Assembly (NCBI GenBank): GCA_002382665.1
Contig: DFZA01000009.1
Span: 310,001 to 374,000, forward strand
Source: Peptococcaceae bacterium UBA4068
Lineage (GTDB): Bacteria; Bacillota; Dehalobacteriia; UBA4068
Length of the DNA: 64,000 bases
Direction of reading: 5' to 3'
The position numbers were made by a program, and so were the translations under genes. Every line of letters starts with the position of its first letter. The first letter of the stretch is position 1. Shown here one piece after another: positions 52,866 to 61,865 of the stretch. The notes below the pieces were generated by a model. It ran no database searches, was not told the DNA's origin, and saw nothing but the letters and a program-made list of their open reading frames with translations.

Positions 52866-53255
52866 CTAATCCATTTCTCCGAATAGCACCTGCATTGTTT
52901 TACTGTCACCATAATACATCGTCGTACAATAAAACTTCTCTTTTTGATTGTGGAAAATAATCATATCATCTTTCTCCTGATAGATAACAAGACTATCATC
53001 CGCTTTCAAAGCTGCATTATAGTCATCATAATTATCACGAGTAACATCCGACATATTGATGGTAGGATAATCATAATCAATCTTTACCTTGTCAATAGTA
53101 CCAAAGTCTGGAGCCGGGACCATCGAAGCGGGACCGTCGGTTGGCCAAGTGGTCGATGTTGAATCATCCGAAGATGACGAGCTGCTGTTATCACCGCAAG
53201 CCGCCAACCCAATTACCAGCACTAGGCAAAACAAAACAACGAGAAACTTTTTCAT
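52866..53255 (-). CDS. Small predicted lipoprotein
   Basis: 129 residues beginning with a lipoprotein signal peptide whose lipobox is LAAC (about residue 20), then a serine-rich spacer (GDNSSSSSSDDSTSTT) and an acidic mature part with no motif I know. GGAGGG precedes the ATG at 53255; a frame from 53270 also exists. It is monocistronic, lying between pckG and the unknown at 52254, with its own terminator. Confidence 0.7.
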   Translation of the reverse strand: MKKFLVVLFCLVLVIGLAACGDNSSSSSSDDSTSTTWPTDGPASMVPAPDFGTIDKVKIDYDYPTINMSDVTRDNYDDYNAALKADDSLVIYQEKDDMIIFHNQKEKFYCTTMYYGDSKTMQVLFGEMD

Positions 53256-53312
53256 TATATCCCTCCTCATTTTGTATTGTCGTGTCTCTTTAAGCTGTTA
53301 TTTCTTCAGTTA

Positions 53313-55100
53313 TTACTTTTGTAATCTTTTCACCATTTCATCGAGCTCTTTGGTCAGCTCTTGCGGCACATGGTCGCCAAGTTTAGCATAGAATTGGCGG
53401 ATATTTTCCGCATCTTCCAGCCAGTACTTATTCTCAACGGTAAGGATTTCTTTCAAGGTGTCGAGAGTGAATTTTTCACCCGGTTCAATCTCATAATCGA
53501 GGTCTTCAAGGCTGATATCCTCAGGATATGGGACATAACCGATAGGTGTTTCTTGCGCGTCGGCCTTATCCTCACAGCGGGCAAGTATCCATTGCAACAC
53601 CCGGAAATTATCACCGTAACCAGGCCACATAAAGCTGCCATTTTCATCAAGACGGAACCAGTTGACATTAAAGATCTTCGGTAGTTTTTCGGTGCGTTTG
53701 CCCATATCAAGCCAGTGTTGGAAATAATCTCCCATATTGTAACCGCAGAACGGCAGCATCGCCATCGGATCACGGCGGACAACGCCGACTTTACCGGAGG
53801 CAGCAGCTGTAGTTTCCGAAGCCATAATCGAACCAACAAATACGCCATGGGCCCAATCGCGGGATTGATATACCAACGGCGCTGTCTTAGCGCGACGGCC
53901 ACCGAAAACTATGGCCGAAAGCGGCACGCCGTTAGGATTTTCCCATTCCGGTGAGATACAGGGACAATTGCGCGCCGGGGATGTAAAGCGGGAGTTTGGA
54001 TGAGCGCCGGGAATGCCGCTGGCCGGATCCCAGGGGTTACCTTTCCAGTCTAATGCATTTTTTGGCGGATTCTTATCCAGCTTTTCCCACCAAACAGTTC
54101 CCTCTTCAGGATTATATACAACATTGGTGAAAATAGTACCTTCTCTGGTCGCCGCCAAAGCGTTAGGATTAGATTTTTCATTGGTTCCGGGAGCTACGCC
54201 AAAGAAACCGGCTTCGGGATTGACAGCATACATCCTGCCGTCTTTACCAATACGAATCCAGGCGATATCGTCGCCGACGGTCCATACTTTGTAACCCTTT
54301 TTACCATAAATTTCCGGAGGAATCAGCATTGCCAGATTGGTTTTACCACAAGCGGAGGGGAACGCAGCCGCAACATAACGGACATTGCCCTGAGGATCTT
54401 CAATACCGAGGATCAGCATATGTTCTGCCATCCAACCCTGCGTTTTGCCTTGATAAGAAGCAATACGCAATGCAAAGCACTTTTTGCCCAGCAGCACGTT
54501 GCCGCCGTAACCGGAATTGCAGGAAATAATTGTATCATCTTCCGGGAATTGGAGGATATAACGTTTTTCTTCATCCAGTTCGCATTTTCCGTGAAGACCG
54601 CGTACGAAATCATCGCTATCGCCAAGTGCATCCAGCACCTTTTGGCCGGCACGGGTCATAATCGCCATGTTTAACACAACATAAATCGAGTCTGTGACTT
54701 CAATACCGATGCGGGAAAACGGTGAACCGACAGTGCCCATGGAAAAGGGAATCACATACATTGTCCGTCCGCGCATCGAATTACGCATAATATCATAAGC
54801 CATTTTATATGCCTCGGAAGGCTCCATCCAATTGTTGGAATTTCCGGCTGCTTCCTTGGTTTTGGCACAAATCATCGTACGAGCTTCAACACGGGCCACA
54901 TCGTTGACGGCCGTACGGTGATAATAACAATTCGGTAATTTTTCCTCATTAAGTTTAATAATTTCACCGGTAGACAAAGCTTCCTGTCGCAATGACTCCA
55001 GCTGTTGCTCTGAACCGTCAATCCATACCACCTGATCGGGATCCATCAGTTTCGCGGCGTCATCTACAAACTTCAAGACGCTCTTATTGGTTGTAAGCAT
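53313..55100 (-). CDS. pckG: Phosphoenolpyruvate carboxykinase (GTP)
   Basis: Interconverts oxaloacetate plus GTP with phosphoenolpyruvate, CO2 and GDP. The 595-residue protein has the GTP-type kinase loop FPSACGKTNLAM (about residue 270), in which the cysteine is diagnostic of the GTP enzyme, then VGDDIAWI and ENPNGVPLSAIVFGGRR. The ATP-type family is unrelated in these motifs. I chose the ATG at 55100 behind AGGAGG. It is monocistronic. Together with the carboxyltransferase at 38945 it indicates C4-C3 interconversion at oxaloacetate. Confidence 0.96.
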   Translation of the reverse strand: MLTTNKSVLKFVDDAAKLMDPDQVVWIDGSEQQLESLRQEALSTGEIIKLNEEKLPNCYYHRTAVNDVARVEARTMICAKTKEAAGNSNNWMEPSEAYKMAYDIMRNSMRGRTMYVIPFSMGTVGSPFSRIGIEVTDSIYVVLNMAIMTRAGQKVLDALGDSDDFVRGLHGKCELDEEKRYILQFPEDDTIISCNSGYGGNVLLGKKCFALRIASYQGKTQGWMAEHMLILGIEDPQGNVRYVAAAFPSACGKTNLAMLIPPEIYGKKGYKVWTVGDDIAWIRIGKDGRMYAVNPEAGFFGVAPGTNEKSNPNALAATREGTIFTNVVYNPEEGTVWWEKLDKNPPKNALDWKGNPWDPASGIPGAHPNSRFTSPARNCPCISPEWENPNGVPLSAIVFGGRRAKTAPLVYQSRDWAHGVFVGSIMASETTAAASGKVGVVRRDPMAMLPFCGYNMGDYFQHWLDMGKRTEKLPKIFNVNWFRLDENGSFMWPGYGDNFRVLQWILARCEDKADAQETPIGYVPYPEDISLEDLDYEIEPGEKFTLDTLKEILTVENKYWLEDAENIRQFYAKLGDHVPQELTKELDEMVKRLQK

Positions 55101-55309
55101 ATTTATCCTCCTGTTGTTGATATTAGTAAAAAGGCACATAAAAACACAGGGATGATCTCCCCAATCAATATAATATATGCTTTTTGCGAAATAAGCAATA
55201 AAACGCAGGGAAGAACCAATATTGTAAAAATACTGATAATTTAGGTTTTATATTTTATATATTATATGCATTTGCGATTAGTAAAATGATTTATAAATAT
55301 AGCGATTTT

Positions 55310-56008
55310 TTATAACAGTGATTTAATTTGTTTTTTAAGCTCCAGTCTTTCTATATCATTAATATCGGCGGCTACATCCAAAACATTAATAATCCGGCCC
55401 GGACGCGGTGACATTACAAATACCCGCTGGGAGAGCAGAACCGCCTCCTCAATATCATGGGTTACAAACAATACACCCACACCAAGAGTCTGCCAGACCT
55501 GTTTTAGCCAATGCTGCATAGCTTCACGGGTTAGGGCGTCGAGCTTGCCAAAGGGTTCGTCAAGCAGCCAAAAGTCACCGGCGGCGATATAGGTACGCAA
55601 TAAAGCTGCCCGCTGACGCATACCGCCGGAAAGCTGTGATGGCAGCGAATTGCCAAATCCCTCCAATCCAAATAGCGGCAGCAGATCAAATGCGCGTTTG
55701 CGGGCAGCCGCAACATCGCTGCCGCGGATTTCCGCAGCAATAGCGGAGTTATCAATCACATTACGCCAGGGCAACAGCAGATCGTCCTGCGGCAGCAGGC
55801 AAATATTACCTTCGCTAACGATCCGGCCGCTGTCGGGCGGATAGTAACCGGCCAGCAGTTGCAACAACGTGCTTTTACCGCAGCCGGAAGTACCGACTAC
55901 AGAGGCAAAGACGCCGCGCTCCAAAGTCAGGGAAACATTATCAATAACTTTAACTGTGGATCCGTCCATTAAAAACGTTTTACTTATATCCTTAACTGAA
56001 ATCTGCAT
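55310..56008 (-). CDS. thiZ: ABC transporter ATPase ThiZ
   Basis: ATPase of a thiamine-precursor importer. The 232-residue protein has Walker A GTSGCGKST, signature QLSGGMRQRAAL, Walker B FWLLDEPFGKLD and the H-loop FVTHDIEEAV. It belongs to the nitrate/sulfonate/taurine-type ABC subfamily. It is the last gene of the thiX-thiY-thiZ operon behind a TPP riboswitch, which identifies its pathway. Confidence 0.88.
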   Translation of the reverse strand: MQISVKDISKTFLMDGSTVKVIDNVSLTLERGVFASVVGTSGCGKSTLLQLLAGYYPPDSGRIVSEGNICLLPQDDLLLPWRNVIDNSAIAAEIRGSDVAAARKRAFDLLPLFGLEGFGNSLPSQLSGGMRQRAALLRTYIAAGDFWLLDEPFGKLDALTREAMQHWLKQVWQTLGVGVLFVTHDIEEAVLLSQRVFVMSPRPGRIINVLDVAADINDIERLELKKQIKSLL

Positions 56009-56066
56009 CCGATTAGACTCCTAATTAAACTGGCATTATTCGGTTGAGACCGTCAAAAATGCGATA

Positions 56067-57065
56067 CTATTTGTTTGCCTTACCTAAATAATCGTTATTA
56101 AAAGCGGACGATGCGTCAAAATCCTTATCTAACAATCCTCTGTCAATCAACCAGTTGCTAAATCCTTGCCACACCGAAAGTTCCTGGTATCCCCAACAAG
56201 GAGCATCACCCTGATATTGCCCGGATAACCATTCCTGTTGGGCTTTAACTGTGGTCTCATCCAGCTCAGGTACGGCTTTACAAAGAATTTTTGCCGCCTC
56301 ATCAGGATTTTTATCGGCATAAACATAACCTTTTCCGGTGGCAGCTAAAAATTTCCGCGCCAGCTCGGGATTATCGGTTAATGTTGATTCGGAAGCGATC
56401 AAAACCGGCGTATAGTAATCAAAGGTCGGATCGATATCTTTTAAGTAAATAGTATCAAGCTTAACGTCGCGCAATTCGGCCTCAACGCCGGTAACTCCGT
56501 AAAATATCCAGGAAAAATCGATATCGCCGCTTTCTATGGCAGAAAAGAAATCAGTAGTGCCGATATTAATGTTTTTTATATTTCCCGGAAAGCCGTTTTG
56601 CTCCGCTAGATAGTTGAGCAAGGCATTTTCAACTTCGCCGCCCCAGCCGCCGTATGTTTTACCGGCAAAATCTTTAACGCTGCCCAGTGTACCGGCAGGC
56701 CCGGCAAAGCAAGATGTGTTATGTTGAATAACGGCGGCAATCGAAACAATCGGTATATTTTCTGTACGGGCAAAAGTAACTTCTTCCTGATAACTGACGC
56801 CAAAATCGGCTTTACCGGAAGCTACCAATTGCGTTGCGACGTTATCGGCAGGCTGTTCGATAGTAACATCAAGCCCTGCTTCCTCAAAATATCCAAGCTC
56901 TTTGGCTACGTAAAGCCCGCTGTGATTGATATTAGGCGTCCAGTCTAAAACTACAGTTACCGGTATCAGGTCTTTGCTTTTGGTATCGGCAGTTTTTTCA
57001 GTGGAAGCGCACGAGGTCAAAATTACAGCAATGATAATTGTTAAGACTAGCAGCAGTTTTTTCAT
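56067..57065 (-). CDS. thiY: Thiamine-precursor-binding lipoprotein ThiY (NMT1/THI5-like)
   Basis: Extracytoplasmic solute-binding protein for a pyrimidine precursor of thiamine (formylaminopyrimidine or HMP). The 332-residue chain starts with a lipoprotein signal peptide (lipobox LTSC), followed by the NMT1 motif LDWTPNINHSGLYVAKELGYF (split over residues 40-60) and YQEEVTFAR. TPP-riboswitch control supports the substrate. It lies between thiX and thiZ. Confidence 0.9.
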   Translation of the reverse strand: MKKLLLVLTIIIAVILTSCASTEKTADTKSKDLIPVTVVLDWTPNINHSGLYVAKELGYFEEAGLDVTIEQPADNVATQLVASGKADFGVSYQEEVTFARTENIPIVSIAAVIQHNTSCFAGPAGTLGSVKDFAGKTYGGWGGEVENALLNYLAEQNGFPGNIKNINIGTTDFFSAIESGDIDFSWIFYGVTGVEAELRDVKLDTIYLKDIDPTFDYYTPVLIASESTLTDNPELARKFLAATGKGYVYADKNPDEAAKILCKAVPELDETTVKAQQEWLSGQYQGDAPCWGYQELSVWQGFSNWLIDRGLLDKDFDASSAFNNDYLGKANK

Positions 57066-57108
57066 TGTAGGTTTCTCCTTTTATATGAATTTATAAAATA
57101 ATATACAT

Positions 57109-57840
57109 TCAAGAAGCGGGTGAAAATTTCTTCTCAAATATTTTGATGATGGCAAATAACAAACAGCTTAGTAAAATAATAACTATAATAGCGGCTAAAA
57201 CTAACGGTAGGTCGAAGGCACGTTGAGCGCGCGTCAGCAACAGTCCCAATCCCGATTGTGCGCCCAGCCATTCACCGATCACCGCTCCCATAATGCTGTA
57301 AGCAGCTGCTATACGCAAACCGCTGAAAAAATACGGCAACGCCAATGGCAATCGTATCAGCCGCAACAACTGACCGCGGCTGGCGCCCAGGCTGCGATAG
57401 AAGAGTAGCATCTGTTCGTCTGCGGCACTAAGGCCAACGATCATATTAATAGCAATCGGGAAGAAGCAGATCAATACAACTACCAGTATTTTAGGCAGCA
57501 TACCGTAACCAAACCAGATTAAAAACAGCGGCGCTAAAACGATGATCGGTATCATCTGTGAAATCAGCAACAACGGATAGCAGATTTTACGCACCAGGGG
57601 AATCAGCGACATAACAACAGCAATCAGACAGGCTAAAACTGTTGCCGCCAGCAGACCGATCAAAGCTTCGGCAACGGTGTAAAGGCTATGATGCGCTAAC
57701 AGTGGGGCGTTATCAATTAACGATACAACTACACTTGAAGGTGGCGGCAGCAACCAAGCCATGCCAATCGCGGCAGCCAATAACTGCCAAATCAGCAATA
57801 AGATTAATATACCGATTGTCGGATAGATAATATTACGCAT
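57109..57840 (-). CDS. thiX: ABC transporter permease ThiX
   Basis: Membrane permease of the thiamine-precursor importer. The 243-residue protein has about six helices and the EAA loop ASRGQLLRLIRLPLALPYFFSGL that contacts the ATPase. AAAGGT precedes the ATG at 57840. It is the first gene downstream of the TPP riboswitch and its terminator. Confidence 0.9.
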   Translation of the reverse strand: MRNIIYPTIGILILLLIWQLLAAAIGMAWLLPPPSSVVVSLIDNAPLLAHHSLYTVAEALIGLLAATVLACLIAVVMSLIPLVRKICYPLLLISQMIPIIVLAPLFLIWFGYGMLPKILVVVLICFFPIAINMIVGLSAADEQMLLFYRSLGASRGQLLRLIRLPLALPYFFSGLRIAAAYSIMGAVIGEWLGAQSGLGLLLTRAQRAFDLPLVLAAIIVIILLSCLLFAIIKIFEKKFSPAS

Positions 57841-57863
57841 ATCTTACCTTTTAAATATTAACT

Positions 57864-57900
57864 ATAAAAAAAACTAAACCGTTGCCAGCGGCAACGGTTT
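57864..57900 (-). terminator. Terminator of the TPP riboswitch
   Basis: Perfect 11-bp arms AAACCGTTGCC/GGCAACGGTTT (57876-57886 and 57890-57900) followed by eight U on the minus strand, directly upstream of thiX. It is the expected expression platform. Confidence 0.92.
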
Positions 57901-57912
57901 TGAAAACTTCTC

Positions 57913-58000
57913 AATCCCTTCGCCGGCATTATCCGGATCAGGTTTTCCCAGGGTCGAAACAATAGTTTCCTCTCAGCCGACTTTTGCCAGCTCCCCTTTA
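57913..58000 (-). ncRNA. TPP riboswitch (THI element)
   Basis: Read on the minus strand the sequence has GGGGAGC, then GGCTGAGAGG, then ACCTGATCCGGATAATGCC and GCGAAGGGA, the conserved blocks of the thiamine pyrophosphate aptamer in the right order. High TPP should favour the terminator and shut off thiXYZ. Confidence 0.96.
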
Positions 58001-58013
58001 ACTTTTCGCACCC

Positions 58014-58042
58014 ATATTAACACAGCCAAGTATTAAAGTCAA
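58014..58042 (-). promoter_or_regulatory. Promoter of the thiXYZ operon
   Basis: Minus strand TTGACT (58042-58037), 17 bases, TAATAT (58019-58014), immediately upstream of the TPP aptamer and four bases from the deacetylase stop. Confidence 0.6.
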
Positions 58043-58045
58043 CCG

Positions 58046-58813
58046 CTATTTTTGTCGTTGCACGCCATTAATATCTATGTAGCAATCCCCGTCCAGCAAC
58101 AATTCGCTTATCGGTACAATCTTATACCCTTTTTTTTGGCAATCCTCAATAATAGTCGGCAACGCTTCAGCTGTATGCAGACCATTATTATGAAATAGTA
58201 CAATATCTCCGGAATGCAAATCTTTCAAGACCCGCAGTTCAATTTCCTCAGCACTTAAGTCCTTCCAGTCCAGGCTATCGACGCTCCACTGGATCGTCTT
58301 ATAACCTAAGCTGTCGGTCAATTCAATCACGCGGTTATTGTAATCACCGTAAGGAGGACGGAATAACTTTGGATTATAATTGCAGGTGTCTGAAATCATT
58401 TTACTGTTATTTTGAAGCTCGGCGATAATCTGGCTGTCGGAAAGCTGAGTCATATGCGGATGAGTTTCCGAATGAAGACCTATTTCATGGCCGCGCTCAA
58501 CGATTTCAGCAGCTAAATCAGGATAATCTTCGATCCAGATATTAACCAGAAAAAATGTTGTCTTAACATGATATTTATCAAGAATATCCAGAATTTGTTC
58601 TGTTCGTTCGGAACCCCAACTGGCGTCAAAACTGATAGCGATCATCTTTTTTTCACAGTTCACTTCATAGATCGGAACCAGTTTTCTTTGGGCGCTAACC
58701 GTAGCCACTATGTAACTGCTCTCAACTTTTTGCCAGACAACCCAGCCGGCGACAATAATAGCCAGAGCCAAAATAATCAACATCGGTCGCTTACCGACGT
58801 GCCAAACAATCAT
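58046..58813 (-). CDS. pdaB: Polysaccharide deacetylase, PdaB/SpoPDA-like
   Basis: NodB-family carbohydrate esterase anchored by one N-terminal membrane helix (residues about 10-28). The catalytic motif reads SFDASWG where most family members have TFDDGP; the FD-x-x-WG form is typical of PdaB, a sporulation-linked protein needed to keep spores dormant. The zinc histidines HSETHPH and the later RPPYGDYN motif are kept. Length 255 residues. The ATG at 58813 is seven bases behind AAGGAGG; the ATG at 58819 is too close to it. Its start overlaps the upstream ytxC-like gene. Confidence 0.85.
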   Translation of the reverse strand: MIVWHVGKRPMLIILALAIIVAGWVVWQKVESSYIVATVSAQRKLVPIYEVNCEKKMIAISFDASWGSERTEQILDILDKYHVKTTFFLVNIWIEDYPDLAAEIVERGHEIGLHSETHPHMTQLSDSQIIAELQNNSKMISDTCNYNPKLFRPPYGDYNNRVIELTDSLGYKTIQWSVDSLDWKDLSAEEIELRVLKDLHSGDIVLFHNNGLHTAEALPTIIEDCQKKGYKIVPISELLLDGDCYIDINGVQRQK

Positions 58814-59525
58814 TTTCATTCCTCCTTAGCTCGATACGATCACTAAATACCTCCCTCAGCAATGTTATGGCCTTTGAAGAGAGCGATTGACCATGAACAA
58901 TTAGACGCCGCGGTGAACGTATCAAAATATTCGATACCAATATATCCTCATAACCTTCCTCACGACCGCCCTCCAAGCACTTGTAGCCTTCTTTGGCAGT
59001 TACGCATAAATTATAATAGCCGTCGCTGCTTAAAAATAAGTGCAGCTCTTCATCGTTAGAATTAGCAGAAAAATTCTTCAGTAATTGCAGAAATTCCCTG
59101 TCCTCTTCCATTGCCAGCAATTCATCGGCAGCAACAGTCATCATTGTCAGCAAATATTGACTATAACCGAAAAGACGAAAATGTACAAAACCTTCCCAGT
59201 TAAGATAATCAGACTTTTTTAAGTGATTATCTATTGCCGCAAATAAACGTAGGTGACGTTTTTTACCGGCAAATAAATTCCAATTAAATGGAACATCGCT
59301 TAAAAGATTAATAGTAATATCTACTAATTCCTGGCGCTGGCTTTCGTCGAAACAATTATAATGTTCATCTGCCAGGCGCTGTAATTGTAGCTTCTCTCCC
59401 GCGCTAAAAAACCACTCGCTTAAAGCCAAGCTGACAACTGCGCTCATGCTCTGATCTATAATCAGTAATGTGCTGCCAAATTCATGCAGACATTCTGCCG
59501 GTAATTCAATGATTTTACTAGCCAT
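58791..59525 (-). CDS. ytxC: YtxC-like sporulation protein
   Basis: A 244-residue protein with no enzymatic motif. The pattern WEGFVHFRLFGYSQYL, then EDREFLQLLKNF and a C-terminal SNILIRSPRRLIVHG resembles the YtxC family, which in Bacillus lies beside thrS and is made during sporulation. Here it is divergent from thrS rather than upstream of it in the same direction. It overlaps the pdaB-like gene by 23 bases. The family assignment is from memory and rests mainly on these motifs and the neighbour. Confidence 0.65.
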   Translation of the reverse strand: MASKIIELPAECLHEFGSTLLIIDQSMSAVVSLALSEWFFSAGEKLQLQRLADEHYNCFDESQRQELVDITINLLSDVPFNWNLFAGKKRHLRLFAAIDNHLKKSDYLNWEGFVHFRLFGYSQYLLTMMTVAADELLAMEEDREFLQLLKNFSANSNDEELHLFLSSDGYYNLCVTAKEGYKCLEGGREEGYEDILVSNILIRSPRRLIVHGQSLSSKAITLLREVFSDRIELRRNENDCLARR

Positions 59526-59603
59526 TTATTCACCTCCGCTGCGATATTATATGAATTTTAGCTAGTGATTATGCGAATGCAGTAATAGGTTTAGCGCAGC
59601 TAC

Positions 59604-59632
59604 TTGACATCGTTTCATATAAATGCTATGAT
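59604..59632 (+). promoter_or_regulatory. Sigma-A type promoter for thrS
   Basis: Perfect TTGACA (59604-59609), 17 bases, TATGAT (59627-59632). Transcription starting near 59639 gives a leader of about 280 bases holding the T-box. Confidence 0.85.
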
Positions 59633-59639
59633 ATCTCCA

Positions 59640-59890
59640 TTATTATATATAAAATAATAAAGTGATGATCCGGACATGATCGCCGTAACATGTATGACAG
59701 AGAGCAGCGCATATGCTGAAAACGCCGCACCCAAACGACTGATTACCACCGGTGAGCGCGGAAGCGAACTTCCGCCGGTTTGGGTACGTTATAACTCTTT
59801 GAGCGGTATCGTTTATGTTTATAACGATACAATTCGGGTGGAACCGTGGAGCGATAGCTTCATCCCGCAGAGGATGAAGTTATTTTTTAT
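59640..59890 (+). ncRNA. T-box leader of thrS
   Basis: The hallmark GGGTGGAACCGTGG lies at 59836-59849, followed by a terminator that competes with the antiterminator. Upstream there is the stem I region with AGAGAGCAGCGC and a strong GCGGAAG/CTTCCGC hairpin. ACC triplets at 59745-59750 could be the threonine specifier, but I could not verify the loop. Uncharged tRNA-Thr should raise thrS expression. Confidence 0.92.
59855..59890 (+). terminator. T-box terminator
   Basis: CTTCATCC/GGATGAAG arms (59858-59865 and 59872-59879) followed by TTATTTTTTATTT. Its left arm follows the T-box sequence, as expected for the regulated terminator. Confidence 0.85.
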
Positions 59891-59919
59891 TTATTTAAAA
59901 ATTTCGGAGGTAAAATTAT

Positions 59920-61824
59920 ATGGTTAATATCACTTTAGCCGACGACAGTAAAAAGACATTTGCAGACGGTCTCAGCGCATTAGAAATTGCCAAAGAATTG
60001 GATAAAGCGGCATTAAAAGGATATTGTGCGGCAAAAATCGACGGCAAAATTTGCGATTTACGCACTATAATCGATAAAGATTGCCTACTTGAATTTGTTA
60101 AGTATACCGATGAGGAAGGACTCAAAGTCCTCCGCCACAGTTCATCTCATATTATGGCTGAGGCCGTTAAAAGACTGTTTCCCGGTACTCATTTCGGAAT
60201 CGGTCCGGCAATCGAAAACGGATTTTATTATGATTTTGATAGCCCGCATGTTTTTACCACCGAAGATTTGGGTAAAATAGAAAAAGAAATGGCAAAAATA
60301 GTAAAAGAAAACTCTCCATTCATCAGGGAGGAACTGCCACGGCAAAAAGCTTTGGAATTATTCGGCGAATCAGATGAAAAATATAAAGTTGAGCTAATCA
60401 ATGATCTGCCCGAAGACTCAATTATCAGCATCTACCGCCAGGGAGATTTTCTCGATCTCTGCGCCGGGCCGCACCTGCCCTCGACCGGCAGCGTCAAACA
60501 TTTCAAATTGATGAGTTTAGCCGGAGCTTATTGGCGCGGCAATGAAAAAAATAAGATGTTGCAGCGGATTTACGCCACATCATTCCCTGACAAAGAAAGT
60601 CTCGATAAATATCTCTTCCGGCTGGAAGAAGCTAAAAAACGTGATCACCGTAAACTGGGCGCCGAACTTGAGCTATTCATGCTGCTCGATGAAGGCCCTG
60701 GTTTCCCTTTCTTTTTACCCAAAGGCATGGTGATACGTAATGAGTTAGAAAACTATTGGCGCCAGCAGCATGCCATCTGGGGTTACGAGGAGATAAAAAC
60801 GCCGATAATTCTCAACCAACAGCTTTGGGAACGTTCCGGACATTGGGATCATTATCAAGAAAACATGTATTTTACCAAAATTGATGAAGTGGACTATTGC
60901 GTCAAACCAATGAACTGCCCCGGCGGCGTGCTTGTATACAAACACAAACCCCACAGTTACCGCGAACTGCCGATTCGCTGCGGCGAACTGGGGCTTGTTC
61001 ACCGCCACGAAATGTCGGGTGCACTGCACGGTCTGATGAGAGTACGCTGCTTTACACAGGATGACGCGCATATTTTCATGACCGAGCAACAGATAAAAGA
61101 TGAGATCATCGGTGTAACACAGATGATCAAGAGCTTTTATAATCTATTCGGTTTCACTTATCACGTTGAGCTTTCGACACGGCCGGAAAAGGCTATGGGC
61201 GAACTGGCTGTTTGGGAGATTGCCACCAAAGCTTTGGCCGACGCCATGGATGAAATCGGTCAACCCTATACAATCAACGAAGGTGACGGTGCTTTTTACG
61301 GTCCTAAACTCGACTTTCATCTCGAAGACAGCATTGGCCGTACCTGGCAATGCGGCACCATCCAGCTTGATTTTCAAATGCCGGAAAAATTTGACTTGAC
61401 CTATATCGGCGCCGATAACCAACCGCATCGGCCGGTGATGATCCACCGGGTAATATTCGGCAGCATTGAACGTTTTATCGGTATATTGATCGAACATTAT
61501 GCCGGCGCATTCCCGATCTGGCTGGCGCCGGTACAGGCAAAAATTTTAACTATTACCGACCGTCAAAACGATTATGCTAAAAAAATCTTTGACGAACTTA
61601 CACTAGCCGGCATCCGTACGGAAATTGACGACCGTAATGAGAAAATCGGTTATAAAATTCGTGCCGCGCAATTTGAGAAAGTGCCATATATGCTGGTGAT
61701 CGGCGATAAAGAGCAGGATAACGACAGTATCGCATTACGCAAACGCGGCGAGGGCGATATTGGCAGTTCTAAAATAAGTGAAGTTGTTTTAAAATTAAAG
61801 CAGGAAATTGTTAATAAAGAGTAA
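59920..61824 (+). CDS. thrS: Threonyl-tRNA synthetase
   Basis: Class II synthetase charging tRNA-Thr. The 634-residue protein has an N-terminal TGS domain (residues 1-60), the editing domain with HSSSHIMAEAVKRLFP (HxxxH) and a later CAGPH, then the class II core with MNCPGG and the motif 2 region HRHEMSGALHGLMRVR, and a C-terminal anticodon-binding domain (LAPVQAKIL onward). Length is typical. GGAGGT precedes the ATG at 59920. A T-box leader lies upstream. Confidence 0.97.
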   Translation: MVNITLADDSKKTFADGLSALEIAKELDKAALKGYCAAKIDGKICDLRTIIDKDCLLEFVKYTDEEGLKVLRHSSSHIMAEAVKRLFPGTHFGIGPAIENGFYYDFDSPHVFTTEDLGKIEKEMAKIVKENSPFIREELPRQKALELFGESDEKYKVELINDLPEDSIISIYRQGDFLDLCAGPHLPSTGSVKHFKLMSLAGAYWRGNEKNKMLQRIYATSFPDKESLDKYLFRLEEAKKRDHRKLGAELELFMLLDEGPGFPFFLPKGMVIRNELENYWRQQHAIWGYEEIKTPIILNQQLWERSGHWDHYQENMYFTKIDEVDYCVKPMNCPGGVLVYKHKPHSYRELPIRCGELGLVHRHEMSGALHGLMRVRCFTQDDAHIFMTEQQIKDEIIGVTQMIKSFYNLFGFTYHVELSTRPEKAMGELAVWEIATKALADAMDEIGQPYTINEGDGAFYGPKLDFHLEDSIGRTWQCGTIQLDFQMPEKFDLTYIGADNQPHRPVMIHRVIFGSIERFIGILIEHYAGAFPIWLAPVQAKILTITDRQNDYAKKIFDELTLAGIRTEIDDRNEKIGYKIRAAQFEKVPYMLVIGDKEQDNDSIALRKRGEGDIGSSKISEVVLKLKQEIVNKE

Positions 61825-61865
61825 ATTTATTCCTTGGAGAATAAAAATTTTGGAGAAAAATTACT

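Noticed and set aside
56040..56066. GAGACCGTCAAAAATGCG after thiY, resembling the left end of the repeat family
   Set aside because: Only about 15 bases match and neither core nor right end follows; may be chance or a tiny remnant.
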